Assembly (NCBI GenBank): GCA_009193035.1
Contig: SWDT01000135.1
Coordinates: 62,001 to 126,000, forward strand
Source: Halicephalobus mephisto
Lineage: Eukaryota; Nematoda; Chromadorea; Rhabditida; Panagrolaimidae
Direction: 5' to 3'
Length of the DNA stretch: 64,000 bases
Positions 35,038-46,860 of this stretch are shown here, piece after piece. The position numbers were made by a program, and so were the translations under genes. Numbering within the stretch: position 1 is the first letter of the stretch; the number at the start of each line of letters is the position of its first letter. The notes under the pieces are model-generated. The model did not search any database, had not been told where the DNA came from, and saw nothing but the letters and a program-made list of their open reading frames with translations.

Positions 35038-35470
35038 AATCTTTACTTTAATAATAAACCACAGACAATAATCATATATCTTACACTAAAGACAACCGAG
35101 GGTCTCACTCATGTCCTACAGTATTCTAAGATCTCTGATATCTAGGCTATCTCTTCAGGAGCTCTCTTCTTAGTGTAGCTTTTATCCCGATAGTAATCTT
35201 TACTTTAATAATAAACCACAGACAATAATTATATATCTTACATAAAAGATAACTGAGAATCTCACTCATGTCCTACAGTATTCTAAGATCTCTGATATCT
35301 AGGCTATCTCTTCAGGAACTCTCTTTCCAATAGTTTCTGTCCTACATTTACATAACTTTCAACACAAGACAACTGAGGATCTCATTCACGTCCTACAGTA
35401 TTCCACACTTCCTGATATTCAAACTATCGCTTCAGAACCTTTTTTAATATAGTTTCTGTCTCAATGATTT
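35038..35470. repeat. Tandem repeat, about 157-bp period, 2.7 copies
   Basis: Units start at 35038 and 35195 with AATCTTTACTTTAATAATAA and share ACTCATGTCCTACAGTATTC and CTGATATCTAGGCTATCTC. A third diverged partial unit runs from about 35340 to 35450. Confidence 0.85.
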
Positions 35471-36262
35471 TTTACCTCATTTGTCATTATTTGTTAAGTT
35501 CAAATAAGTTTTTATTAAGAAACAATGAAATTACTAAAAAGAGAAATATATTTGAAAAAATCAAAATTTGTTCTATTCGGAATTAGTAAAAGTTCTTCAT
35601 TGCCATTTTTTATTTTTTATAATAGGACGAAAATTAATATTATTTTTATAACAATTACTTTACTTCTTAGTATGAATATCGGAATTTGTACAAATTAATA
35701 TTAATTTTTTGAGAATTTCAAAAACGAAATATTTCAAATCGACTGATACCAATCTTATTTATTTCCAACTACTCAACTTTAACAATCCGAATGCAGTATT
35801 GCGTCATTTTGACAGTTTATTGTGGACAAAGTACTGTATGGAATCGTTCGCCACATTGAGATGATAATTTTGCTTTTTTAAAGAATTTTATCCATTGTCG
35901 AATTAGCTAACAAAATAAAAAATTTTTAAATTTGTTAATTTAAAATTTTTAAAATTTTGTATAATATATTTTTTCAGAAATCTAAGAACCTGGAAAACGA
36001 ATCTCCATCTGATTATATAATCACTATTTGAATCAACCACGAAAAATTTGTTATTTGTTCTTGAGGTTCTTGGATTTCTCAGAAATGACGATTTTGGGAT
36101 TTATTCTTCTTTTATTCCGTTGAAAATTAATTTTCCATATAAAAACCCCAAAGTTCAAATATATTTATATATGAAATATATAAAATCATCTGACCATGAA
36201 GTAGATAAATTGGAATATATGAGAATGAAAATTTAGTTTTCGTGTAATTTCGAAATAATGTC

Positions 36263-36500
36263 GATCAGTCAAGTCCACTTCAGTTGATATAAAAACTGAA
36301 TCAGTCAAGTTGTTTTCAAAGAAACCCGATCAGTTAAGTCCACTTATTTTAAAATAAATTCGATCAGTTAAATTCATTTTTTGAAACAATCTCGATCAGT
36401 TAAGTCCACTTATTTTAAAATAAATTCGATCAGTTAAATTCATTTTTTGAAACAATCTCGATCAGTTAAGTCCACTTCATTTGAAGCAGCCTCGATCATT
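36263..36500. repeat. 66-bp tandem repeat with GATCAGTTAAGTCCACTT
   Basis: Exact units start at 36328 and 36394. A third, partial unit starts at 36460, and a diverged copy lies at 36263-36327. Each 66-bp unit holds two GATCAGTTAA half-units, so it is an amplified dimer. Confidence 0.9.
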
Positions 36501-36759
36501 CGTGGCGACTCCTTTGAACTGTTCCGCCGCGAAAAACCCTGCGTGTTTTCTGCAATTCGTTGAAGCTAACGAAACTGAATGTTTTTTAGAAAGTTCTATT
36601 GCATCATTTAGAATCCTTATTCGTTTTGATTTTTTGTAATTTTGAACTGATCCTCACCTGTGTGACAATTTCGTCGTTTACTCGTGTTGTGAAAAAATGT
36701 TTTTTATATGTCAAAAAATATATAAATTTTAGAGTTTGCTGTTACAACTCAACTCCGAA

Positions 36760-37652
36760 ATGGCTGACGACGAGGTAATTTTTCATTTTTATTTACCTAT
36801 ATTAATAACCATTTCCAGAATAATCTCAACGCTGAAGAAGAGGAACTTGTGAGTTTCGACAAAAAGTAGGATTTTTTATTTAAAGATTTTTACAGAAACT
36901 CGACTTGAAAAAAAAGAAAAAGAAGAAGACAGATAAAAAAGCGGCTGTAGTCGAAGGTGAATCTTCAGTAGCTGCTCCTGTTGACACCACTGCTTCTGTG
37001 AGTTGTAGTTCTTTAAAATTTTTATATGAATTTTGTAATTTTTAGGTCGAAGCTGCTGCTTTCGAACTTGGAAAGCTGAATCTCATTGATGCTAAAACTG
37101 ATTGGCAGGATTACAGTTATGAACAGTTACTCTCAATGGTATTCGGTATTATGAAGGAGAAGAACCCGGATCTTGGTGGAGACAAGAAGAAATTCATCAT
37201 GAAACCTCCTCAGGTTGCTCGAGCAGGCAGCAAGAAGACAGCTTTCACCAACTACGACGAAATCTGCAGACTGTTGAGACGTCAACCTAAGCATGTTTTG
37301 CAATTTTTGCTAGCTGAATTGGGTACAACTGGTTCAATTGATGGAAATCAGTGCTTGATCGTCAAAGGTCGTTTCCAACAGAAGCACTTTGAAAGCGTAC
37401 TTCGGAAATACATTAGTAAGTCCATCCTATTAATTTCCGTACTTTGCATTTCGTTTTCCAGAGGAATATGTGACATGTCATACCTGCAGATCTTCCGACA
37501 CTGATTTGACTAAAGACACTAGATTGTTCTTCTTGCAATGCCGAACTTGCGGCTCCCGTTGTTCTGTTGCCGCTATCAAATCTGGTTTCACTGCCATGGT
37601 TGGCAAAAGAGCTGCAGTTCGTCGTGCCGCCGAAGTTACAGCTGGAAAATGA
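36760..37652 (+). CDS. iftb-1: Translation initiation factor eIF2 subunit beta
   Basis: eIF2-beta is part of the ternary complex that brings initiator tRNA to the 40S ribosome, and it also binds eIF5 and eIF2B. Exons are 36760-36774, 36819-36848, 36896-36997, 37046-37415 and 37462-37652, for 235 residues. There is one lysine block near residue 20 (KKKKKKK), against three in mammals. The conserved core reads [12 protein letters not shown], and a C-terminal zinc ribbon has two CxxC pairs (TCHTC and QCRTCG). The first exons code for only 5 and 10 residues. It leads a three-gene cluster with gaps of 197 and 171 bp. Confidence 0.96.
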
Positions 37653-37849
37653 AGAATTCCCGGTGTTTGGAAATTGCGGGATTTTGGTTTGGTATCAGAT
37701 CCATATTCGTTTTTGTCGTTGCCCATGGTGAAAATCTTGTTTTGACTATTATTGAAGTTTTTAAAGTTTCGAAGGGATTACATGGCTTTGATTGTCTTTG
37801 ATACTTTAAATTTTTTGTTTTTTACATGAATTATAGGTTTAGAATCAGA
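37653..37849 (+). promoter_or_regulatory. Operon-type intercistronic region 1
   Basis: The gap is 197 bp, with AATTATAG at 37835 and ATCAG at 37848 just before the next start codon. This spacing is typical of SL2-type nematode operons, but no SL2-specific sequence can be confirmed by eye. Confidence 0.5.
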
Positions 37850-39421
37850 ATGGATAGCAATGCAGAGCCTGACTATTACATGCAGACATTAGAATACATC
37901 ACTAATCATAACTACGTATCTTTACTGAAGTTGATAAATGAAGAAAAAGCAGCGACGTATCTGAAGGAACGGGGCTTTGATTTGTTGGAAATGCTTATCT
38001 ACACATTTATGGAGAGCAAGGATAAGCTGATAATAAGATGTATGAAGTTACTTAACAAATTTGTGACTCCAAAAGAAAGACTACTGGTGTACAAGATGAC
38101 GATTGATAATATCAGCAGTTTGACGTTGTGTCTTCATTTTGCAAGGAATCTATATAAAGATGTACCGTATTTGAGGAAAGAGTAAGTTTTAGTAATTTTA
38201 TCGGTTTCATACGGTTTTTTAGGAATCTCAACGATGTTAAAAATATGCTAGTTCCGAAGTTGTATAAAAATCTTGTTCAATTTGCAAATGAAAGTGGAGG
38301 TGCCTTTAATTCTGATTGTACTATTCTTGTTATATTCCTACGAGCTGTTGTTAGGTTATTCATCAGAAGCGGATGCGAAGACGAAAGCATCAAAATAGGG
38401 TTTTTGACAGAAATATTGATGAAAAGGCCATTTTTGAACAAGATAATTCGGATGGAAATGAATAAGCTTCTTCAATTGATATCTTTTCGACCAAGATGTT
38501 ATGAAGGTTTATGGATTCCGTGTTCTCCAGAAGAATTGCCATTTTTTATTTTAAATGAATGTGCAGAAGATGAAAGAACTGATTTGCTTCCTAGAGTTTA
38601 TCACCCAGTATTTTTACTTAGAATGATTGCGAAACCGATGTCGGAATACTTTGAGAAATTTTCTGATGATCCGGTTTATTTGAAGAACGTTTTTATGTCG
38701 ATTAGTTATGTTGGAAGAATGATTGATCCATTATCTATTCCAAGAGAAGCAATATCAGAGTACAAGGTGAGAATAATGTGTAAAGTAGTAATTTAATTGT
38801 CGTTTTTAGTGCCTGTTTACTTCTCTGCTCAAGACAAATGGAACGTTCAGGGAGATTTCAGATTCTTTTACGACTATCGAAGTTTTTACTTTATTGTTGG
38901 AGAATCTAGAGCCTCTAGGTCAATATTTGTTGTTGAGAGAACTTACACAAATGCTTCATATAGGAGAATTACAGAATCCATTTATTCCAAATACCATTGC
39001 ATCTATGATAGATCTCTATAGGAAATCAATTAGGCATGCAATTAAGGAATATCAAGTCTTTCGTGATGAAATTGGAGCTTTCTACGCACAACTATTAACA
39101 ATGATGGATGAACCATTTGATGTTGGACATACTTTTTATATTGCTATTTGTGTCTTGATTCAGACACATTTTATGATGAAGTTCAATGATGATGCTATTA
39201 AGAAAGCCATTGAAATTTTGACTAAATTAAAAAATCTTATTGGAGAAGAAAAAAAGGTTCACAAAATGTTGTCAAATGCTCCGTCTCCAGAAGGTACAGA
39301 TGAACAGTATTTTCAAGAATTTGAAGGACAAGTATTACTAAAAATTGGATTAATTGAATTTGAGGTTAATGAAGCTGAATCTAAATATTCTTTGTGGAAA
39401 AGAAATAATCCTGCCTGTTGA
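37850..39421 (+). CDS. Glomulin-like (YAP/ALF4/glomulin family) protein
   Basis: Glomulin binds the RBX1 RING protein and restrains cullin-RING ubiquitin ligases. Exons are 37850-38181, 38223-38766 and 38810-39421, for 495 residues. The whole protein is predicted helical, with no transmembrane segment. By eye the order of blocks resembles human glomulin: an INEEKAATYLKERGFDLLE segment near the start, a KIIRMEMNKLL region in the middle, IPNTIASMIDLYRKSIRHA, and a C-terminal QVLLKIGLIEFEVNEAES like glomulin QLKVLHSALFTFDLIES. Identity is low, so this is a tentative family call. An alternative ATG lies at 37826 in frame, but it is before the likely splice acceptor. It is the second gene of the cluster. 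Confidence 0.6.
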
Positions 39422-39592
39422 TATGATCTCTGGCGGAAACGGACAAAAAGTGCTTTATTTTATTGTAGTTTTATTAATATTTTTAATAAATTGCCGGAGA
39501 AGATAGGAATTAAAGGGAAATTCGGTCATTTAACCGATTAGTATTTTTTATTTGGAGTTGTTTTTTTAATTTTTTAAAAATTGTTTTAGGAG
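39422..39592 (+). promoter_or_regulatory. Operon-type intercistronic region 2
   Basis: A 171-bp gap contains AATAAA near 39485 and a TTGTTTTAG acceptor three bases before the nuo-2 start codon. This supports polycistronic processing. Confidence 0.55.
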
Positions 39593-40405
39593 ATGCTTCG
39601 TCATCTGACCAAGAGTGGTTTTCCTGTTTTACGGGCTTGCCGCTCATTGTCAGCTGCTGTTTCTATTCCATCTCGTCAATTGAGCACTACTCCACCTAAT
39701 ACTGATGGTTCTACCCCTCCAGTTAAGAAGCCGACTATCTGGCAAATTGATAATGCTAAAAGGGAAAGATTGGCTAATTTTGGTCGTTATGTTGCTGAAT
39801 GTCTTCCGAAATTTGTTCAACAAGTTCAATTTGCTGCTGGTGATGAATTAGAAATTTTGATTCATCCTTCTGGTATTATTCCAGTTATGACATTTTTGAA
39901 AGGAAATCATTCTGCTCAATTTACGAATTTTGTTTTTGCTTGTGGAGTTGATGTCCCTACGAGAGAAAACAGATTTGAAGTTGTTTATGCCCTGTTGTCG
40001 ACTAGATTCAATGCTCGCGTTAGAGTCAGAACGTATACTGATGAAGTTGCTCCTATTGAATCTATTACGAAAGTTTTTGGTGGAGCTGAATGGTATGAAA
40101 GAGAAATTTACGACATGTATGGTGTCTGGTTCAATAATCATCCTGATCTTCGACGTATTTTGACTGATTATGGATTTGAAGGACATCCGTTCCGTAAGGA
40201 TTTCCCGTTGACTGGTTACACTGAAGTTCGTTATGATCCTGAATTGAAGCGAGTTGTCTATGAACCAACTGAATTGGCTCAAGAGTTTCGTAAATTTGAT
40301 CTGGATACTCCATGGGAAACTTTTCCTCAATTCCGTAATGAGGCGATGACTGCAGGTTACGAAGTTATTGAGCCGATTGAACAAGCTCCGAAGAAGGATG
40401 CCTAG
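39593..40405 (+). CDS. nuo-2: NADH:ubiquinone oxidoreductase 30-kDa subunit (NDUFS3)
   Basis: This is a core subunit of the peripheral arm of mitochondrial complex I. The gene is intronless here and codes for 270 residues. The N-terminus is rich in Arg and Ser without acidic residues and fits a mitochondrial presequence. The 30-kDa subunit signature is clear at about residues 162-205: [20 protein letters not shown], then [20 protein letters not shown] and GYTEVRYD. The C-terminal tail ends in KKDA. The start follows a TTTTAG acceptor directly. It is the last gene of the cluster with eIF2-beta. Confidence 0.97.
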   Translation: MLRHLTKSGFPVLRACRSLSAAVSIPSRQLSTTPPNTDGSTPPVKKPTIWQIDNAKRERLANFGRYVAECLPKFVQQVQFAAGDELEILIHPSGIIPVMTFLKGNHSAQFTNFVFACGVDVPTRENRFEVVYALLSTRFNARVRVRTYTDEVAPIESITKVFGGAEWYEREIYDMYGVWFNNHPDLRRILTDYGFEGHPFRKDFPLTGYTEVRYDPELKRVVYEPTELAQEFRKFDLDTPWETFPQFRNEAMTAGYEVIEPIEQAPKKDA

Positions 40406-41397
40406 TTTTAACTAGTTTCTAGGAATGTATAATTTTCTTTTGAGGATTCATGAATAATTTTTTAAATCTATATATCACGATTGAAGTTTTTCAAGTTTTA
40501 GGGATTAGAACTAGAAATGAAAATTGAATTTCTAGTACAAGGAAGTGTGAAGAAAACTAATCCCGAGTAGCGGACTGTGATTTGAGTCTTGATCCGCTCA
40601 ATGAACTTTTCACGCAAGAGATTCAAGTTGTTTCAATTCGGTCACTTGTCGCTTCCAAAAGTGTGAATGCAAATGAATTAAACAAACAAAATTCTTTTAT
40701 TTGGAAAATTTTATATAAAAGCATAAAAATTTCAATTTAAAAGATTTTTGATCTTAAAAAATTTTAATTTTATAAGGAATTTTAAAATTAAAATATATTT
40801 TAAATTTATATGGAATTTTAAAATTAAAAAAAAATTTTTAATCTTAAAAAATAGATTTTTGATAATTTTAAAACTTTAAATTTAAAGAAAATTTTTTATT
40901 TTGAAATAAAAAAAATTAGATTTTTGAAAATTTTAAATTTAAAAAAAAATTTTTATTTTGAAATTCAAAAAATTAAATTTTTGAAAATTTTAAATTTAAA
41001 GAAAAATTTTTATTTTGAAATTCAAAAAATTAAATTTTTGAAAATTTAAATTTAAAGAAAAATTTTTATTTTAAAATTTAAAAAATTAAATTTTTGAAAA
41101 TTTTAAATTTAAAGAAAATTTTCGATTTTTCACATTTAGTTTATTGTTTACGGTATGCAGAAGACATATGGTATTGGAGATATAAATTTGAATAAGAAGT
41201 CCGATCATCTTTCGGCATCGAAAAACAAAAAGCTCTTGACCTTGTCCGTTTTTCTTATTTTAAAACTTTTTTCTTGTTTACTTAGCCAGACCGCGAAAGA
41301 GTAGGCGGAGATTTTTGGTACAAGTTTTACCAGAAAAGGAAATTTCATCTTTATTCTTGTAGGTATATTTGAGGTCAATTGGAATCACATATACATC
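40406..41397 (+). other. Spacer upstream of the LDL-receptor-like gene
   Basis: Ordinary-composition DNA at 40540-40680 is followed by A/T low complexity with TTTTGAAAATTTTAAATTTA repeats (40690-41120). Bases 41140-41370 look like a promoter, and a TTCTTGTAG acceptor ends at 41361. Confidence 0.4.
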
Positions 41398-44300
41398 ATG
41401 GATAAAAAGTTAATTATTTTTGGAGTTTTTTTATCCATTGGTTACGGTAGGTTTTTTATTAAATCTAAAATTTTAAATAAGTTCAAAATTTTACATTTTA
41501 AATAAATCTGAAAATTTGTATTTTAAATAGATCTGAAATTTTACATTTTAAATAAATTTGAAATTTTGTAGGTAAATTTAGAATTTAAAAAATTTTTAAA
41601 ATAAATAAGTAATTTTTCAAATATATTTGAAAATTTTCAATAAATTTAGAATTTTTTTAAAAATAAAATTTTAATTTTTAAATTTTTAAAAAAATAAAAT
41701 AAAGTTTTAAATTTTTAAATTTTTAAAAAAATAAAATTTAACTTTTTAAATTTTTTTAAAAATAAAATTTAAATTTTTTAAGTTCTGTGTTCTCCTTGTG
41801 ATATAAACGGAGAAGCAGCGGTTATCCGATGTGCTGCGGATTTGGTTATGCAGCAATTCGGAATCTGGACTCATGCTAATAGATTTGCGGACGAACCTAG
41901 TGTTAATCTTCCCCTCAGGCAAATTGGACAGCTTTGTATGAAATATGATGATTTCAAACAATGTTCTCAATTTGTCGATGATCAATGCAGGTTTGTTTCA
42001 ATCATTACTGTAGAAATTAAAGATGAATTACGGTGTGAAATGGTCTTGAGACGAACTTCCGAGGAAATTAGGATTTTTAATTTTATAGAGTTTCGAAAAT
42101 TAATGAATTCTGAAAAGTTCTAGAATCTTAAAGAAGTTTTTAAAATTTTTCTAAAATTTTCATAATTCATAAAAATTCTAAAAATTTCTGCAAAGTTCTG
42201 AAAATTAAAAAAAAATTCTCAAAGATTCTAGAATCCTTCGAAAATTTTCGATAAATTTAAAAAATTGCAATTTTAGAAATTTTCAAAAATTTCTTAGATT
42301 CTAGAATCCTTCGAAAATTTTCATAAAATTCTGAAAATTTCTTAAATTCTGGAATTCAAAAACTTTTTAAAAATTTCTGAAAATTGTAAACTTTTATAAA
42401 ATGTTGAAAACTTTTCGAAGCTTCTTAGAAATTCTAAAATTCTTCAAAATTTTTCGATAAATTCAAAAATTTCCAACTTTTTTTAGAATTTTTGTGTAAA
42501 TTTAGCTTTTTGAAATTTCCCCGATCCCGACACGAATTTCTTTCCAGGACGTCGATGCTGACTAACCTGATGTCTCTTTGGAACTTTGTCTGTGCAGATG
42601 ACTTCCTCAGATCCGTCCAAGCAAATCGCGAATGTCTGGACATGGCCGCGGATGATCCGGTGATCCAACGATGTCTGATGGAAGCTTCAAACGAAGCCGA
42701 ATCTGTAATCACAAATATTACTGTATCGATAGCTAAGAAAAAAGAACAAAAATGTCGATTGGCAAACAGACAAGTAGGATGTTATGCAACTTTCGATTAT
42801 TTCAAACTTTGTTCTGACGCAGTCGAACTTCAACATAAAATTTTAAGTTTCATTACTTTGAACGTTTCGGATTTGGATAATTGCGATTTTCCGAGTTTCA
42901 TCGAAATCAAAAACAAATTCAAATCAGTCGAAAGAGAAAAAATCAAAGGAACCTGTACCGAAGAAGGCTGCGTCTGCAACGAAGGCTTCAAGTACGATAA
43001 CGGCACCAAAAAATGCATCGGTAAGTAGTTTCATGATTACTGCAAAATTATACAGTTAACTAACTTTTAAATTACTGTAGATTCATCAAAAATTAATTTT
43101 CTAATAACTGCAAATTCAAATAAGTAACTTCTTAGTTACTCCAGACCCATATCAGTAAGCAACTTCCTACTCTGGATTTATATCTATAAGTCCTCAATTA
43201 CTGTAGACCTATGTTATTGAATATCTTAGTCACTGTAGATTCACATTGATAGATATCTTCGAAATTACTGTAGACCTACGTTATTGAATATCTTCCTAGT
43301 CGTTATAGGTTCATATCACAAACGTCTTCTTAGTTACTGTAGATTCACATTGATAAATGTCTTCGTAATTACCTTAAACCAACATTATTAAATGTCTTCT
43401 TAGTTACTATAAATTTATATTAGTGAATAACTCTCGAGTTACTGTGGATTCACATTGATAAATACCTTCGTAATTACTGTAGACCTACGTTATTAAATAT
43501 CTTCTTAGTTACTGTAGATTCACATTGATAGATGTCTTCGTAATTACCTTAAACCAATATCATTAAATGTCTTCTTAGTTACTGTAGACCCATATCAGTA
43601 AATAATTCTCGAGTTACTGTAGATTCATAAAAGTTGTTTACTTCCAACTAGATCCAGTTCCTGCAAGTTTCAAAATAGGGCATTAAATTCTAATCTGTTT
43701 TAATTGCGCAATTTTCTTTAAAAAAGTTTTATTTTTCAACATGATCGAAAAATTCAAAGTCATGATTTCGCATTCATTTTTGAAATTTTATAAAAAATAT
43801 AATTCTGAGATTAAGAAAAATAAGGTCATTTCTAATTCCAGTGGGAAAATAGAATTTGACCTCGTTGTTCTTTTTTATTTTTTTTAATAGAAAATAAGGG
43901 AAATAAAAAAATAATATTTTTTAATAATTTTAAAAAAATTTAGAAATTTTTAAATTTGTAAAAATGAAAGAAATTATAAATTTTGAAAAATAATGAAAAT
44001 TTAAAATTTGTAAAATAATAAAAATCGTTGAAAAATAAAAATAATTTTAAATTTTAAAAATAATAAAAATTTTAAATTTTAAAAATAATGAAAATTTTAA
44101 ATTTTAAAAATAATGAAAATTGTTGGAAATAAAAATAATTTTAAATTCTAGAAATAATAAAAATTGTAATTTTTTAGATGTGGATGAATGTGCCGAAGGC
44201 AGTTCCTGGTGTTCTCAGCAATGCATTAATACAGAAGGCAGTTACGATTGCTCATGTGATTCTCGGTATTTCAAGTTGGGAGATGACAACAGGACCTGCG

Positions 44301-46540
44301 TCAGAACCGATCCTTCTCCGTTGTGGCTCTACTTTGCTCATGGTCAATCTATTTGGAATCTTTCTGAAACCGGAAGAGATTTTCAACTTGTCAGAATGGG
44401 ACTTCAGAAGACAGCCATGATCGACGTTGATGTTAAAGAACAAAAAATTTACTACGCCGACATCGGGGCCAACGTGATCGAGAGGAAGAACATCGATGGG
44501 GCTTTTCCTCAGCCGATCCAGACCTACGAAGTCGACGGAGTAGAAGGAATCGCCGTGGATTGGATCGGAAGGAATCTGTACTCTGCCAGAAGAAACAACA
44601 TCTTCGTTCAGACTCTAGAAGGCAGATACAGGAAGACCCTCTACAAAGACAAACTAACAATGCCTCGGGCACTGGTTGCGAATCCAACTGAAGGGTGAGT
44701 ATTTTTTAGAATATCATAATATGACATTCATATTCCAATTCTGAAGTCGGAATCAGAAATCTATCATCAGAATTTCGAATTTTGAAGACCAACTTCAGAT
44801 TCTGAATCTTTGAATTCTGAAGTCGGAATCAGAAATCGGTCTCCAGAATCTTGAATTTTAAAGACCAACTTCAGATTCTGAAATCAGAATCAGAAATCAA
44901 TCTTCAGAATCTTGAATTTTGAAGACTAACTTTTGATGTTAACTTGAGATTCAGAATCTACGAGTTTGATTATGTTATTTTGGGGACTTTGTTCAATTCT
45001 AAGAACATTTAAAATTTTATTCTAAATCTTCATTAAAAATCAAAAATTCACCTAAAATAACTTTTTTTTTGAATTAACATCATTAAAGTTGAAACATAGA
45101 TATCTATGTCGAGGCATATGGAGGTCGACATTGAAGTCAAATCTGCACTTTGCCTGCAATATTTAGGCAAATAAGTTGATATCAAAGTGAAAATAAAAAG
45201 TGCACTTTGTCTGCAGCATTTGATCGACTTATCTGATTATTGTACGAAAATTAATTTTATTTTTATGTTGATTTTTTTACAGACTTCGACATTAGTGTTT
45301 CATAACCTAAAAATATTAATGTTGGTTATTTACAGAATGCTCTACGGGACTGATTGGTCTTCTTCGGCCTTCATATACAAGGCAGCCATGGATGGGTCTG
45401 GATTCAAGAAGATCGTCACGGAAAACGTCGTCTGGCCCAATGCCCTTGCTATTGACCAATATGCCGGGAGACTGTACTGGGCCGATGCTTTTCTGGACAC
45501 TATTCAGTCTTCTGATCTCGAGGGCAACAACAGGAAAACCATCATTTCGGATCCAGACGCCGTTCCTCACATCTTCGGAATGGCCGTTGCTGATGATTAT
45601 CTTTATTGGACCGATTGGACTTACAGAGGCATCCTTAGGGCCAATAAACATAGCGGATTGAATGTTACTGTACTTGCTCAAACTGCTTTACTACCGTATG
45701 GCATCAAGGTCTATCATCCGTCCGTCCAACCCAACAACACCAACCCCTGTGACTCCATGGCTTGCTCCCAGCTCTGTCTGCTCAGCAACGGCGGAAAAGA
45801 CGGAGTTTGTGTCTGTTCTGACGGATTCGAATTGGATAACGAAAGCAAAGTTTGTCAAAGTCACTGTAGCAATCAGGAAATCGTCTGTGGAGGAAGCGAT
45901 CCTAAGCAAGTTTTAATTTAAATTAAAAATATAATTTTATAAAAATTCCAAAAATCAAGAGGATTCTAGAAATTTTCTGAAATTTAATAGAAGTTTTTAG
46001 AATTGTTTAAACTTTTACAGAATCCAATAGAAGATTCTAAAAATTTCAAGAATTTAATCAATTTTTTACGATTTTTCAAAATTCTATAAAATTTTCTAAA
46101 ATTCTATAAAATTTTCTAGAATTTCTCAGAATCTCATGAAAACCTCCAGAATCCAATAGAAGATTCTAAAAATTTCAAGAATTTAATCAATTTTTTACAA
46201 TTTTTCAAAATCCAAAATTTTAAAAATGATCAAAAGCGTAGGATTCTGAAAACTCATATTGAAAAAAATTTTATAAAAATTTATTTTCAATTTTTTGTCT
46301 ACTGTAAATTTTCATTTCAGATGTATCAGTAAACGATATCTTTGTGACAGAACGAACCACTGCTCGGATAACGCCGATGAAGTCAACTGTCCTCCCAGAA
46401 TCTGTCTTCCTGGCCAGTTCCAATGCCACGACAACAAGAAATGTTTGGCAGCCATGGCCCTCTGTGACGGAACCCCCAATTGTGAAGACGGATCGGATGA
46501 GAAGTACTGCGATACTCTGAAGCCGACCCGATACTATTGA
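41398..46540 (+). CDS. Secreted EGF / YWTD-propeller / LDLa protein
   Basis: This is an extracellular protein built like a miniature LDL receptor without a membrane anchor. Exons are 41398-41446, 41783-41990, 42548-43020, 44178-44694, 45336-45905 and 46321-46540, for 678 residues. A signal peptide is followed by a Cys-rich domain (about 20-230) that may be a DUF19-type nematode domain (low confidence). Next comes a calcium-binding EGF domain (DVDECAEGS...). A beta-propeller with YYAD, YGTDW, YWAD and YWTDW repeats follows (about 285-585). The C-terminus holds another EGF and two LDLa domains with CSDNADE and CEDGSDEKYC. The final junction uses a GC donor (AA|GCAAGT at 45906). A GT donor 4 bp downstream would hit a stop at once. 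Confidence 0.9.
43021..43660. repeat. Minisatellite TTACTGTAGATTCACATTGA, about 60-65-bp units
   Basis: About ten diverged units in intron 3 of the LDL-receptor-like gene alternate TTACTGTAGATTCACATTGA, AATGTCTTCTTAGTTACTGT and ACTGTAGACCTACGTTATT. The remaining intron, to 44177, is A/T low complexity. Confidence 0.8.
44700..45335. repeat. Intron 4: relic of the GATTCTGAATC foldback family
   Basis: Bases 44735-44960 contain three copies of TTCTGAAGTCGGAATCAGAAA and CAACTTCAGATTCTGAATCT, related to the foldback at 46648. The remainder of this intron of the LDL-receptor-like gene shows no other feature. Confidence 0.6.
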
Positions 46541-46647
46541 TCCAATGCACATGTAACTCGCTCAAAGTATCTTTTTTAAGGACTATTTTGCGTAACTTTT
46601 GCGTTTTTTACGGAATTCTGGTACAAATTTCAGAAGTCTTTAAAATT

Positions 46648-46860
46648 GAACAAAAAGTATCCAGAATCACGTAATCAGACCCGTAGATTCTGAATCTGAA
46701 GTCAGAATTGGAGGTTAGCCTTCAGAATCCTGGACTTTGACTTCAGCTTCAACTTTGACTTCAGATTCTGAATCTCCGGATTCTGAAGACCAGCCTTCAA
46801 TTCCGACTTCAGATTCAGAATCTACGGGTCTGATTACGTGATTCTGGATACTTTTTGTTC
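46648..46860. mobile_element. Foldback element with 83-bp inverted arms
   Basis: Arms at 46648-46730 and 46778-46860 are inverted copies matching at 78 of 83 positions, and the outer 55 bp are identical. The loop is 47 bp. Ends read GAACAAAAAGTATCCAGAAT. No coding capacity is present. Decayed relatives lie in the fclc-1 and LDL-receptor-like introns. It sits 107 bp past the stop of the LDL-receptor-like gene. No convincing target duplication is seen. Confidence 0.85.

Larger units (their letters stand above)
34728..36759. other. Repeat-rich spacer before the eIF2-beta operon
   Basis: Two tandem repeats (listed separately) occupy 35038-35470 and 36263-36500. A 40-codon open stretch at 35751-35873 (NFNNPNAVLRHFDSLLW) and another frame at 36048-36236 may be fragments of genes, but they have no start and no matching splice partners. 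Bases 36500-36759 are the likely promoter of the operon. Confidence 0.4.

Noticed and set aside
37826..37849. Upstream in-frame ATG of the glomulin-like gene
   Set aside because: It precedes the probable trans-splice acceptor (AATTATAG), so it would be removed from the mature message.
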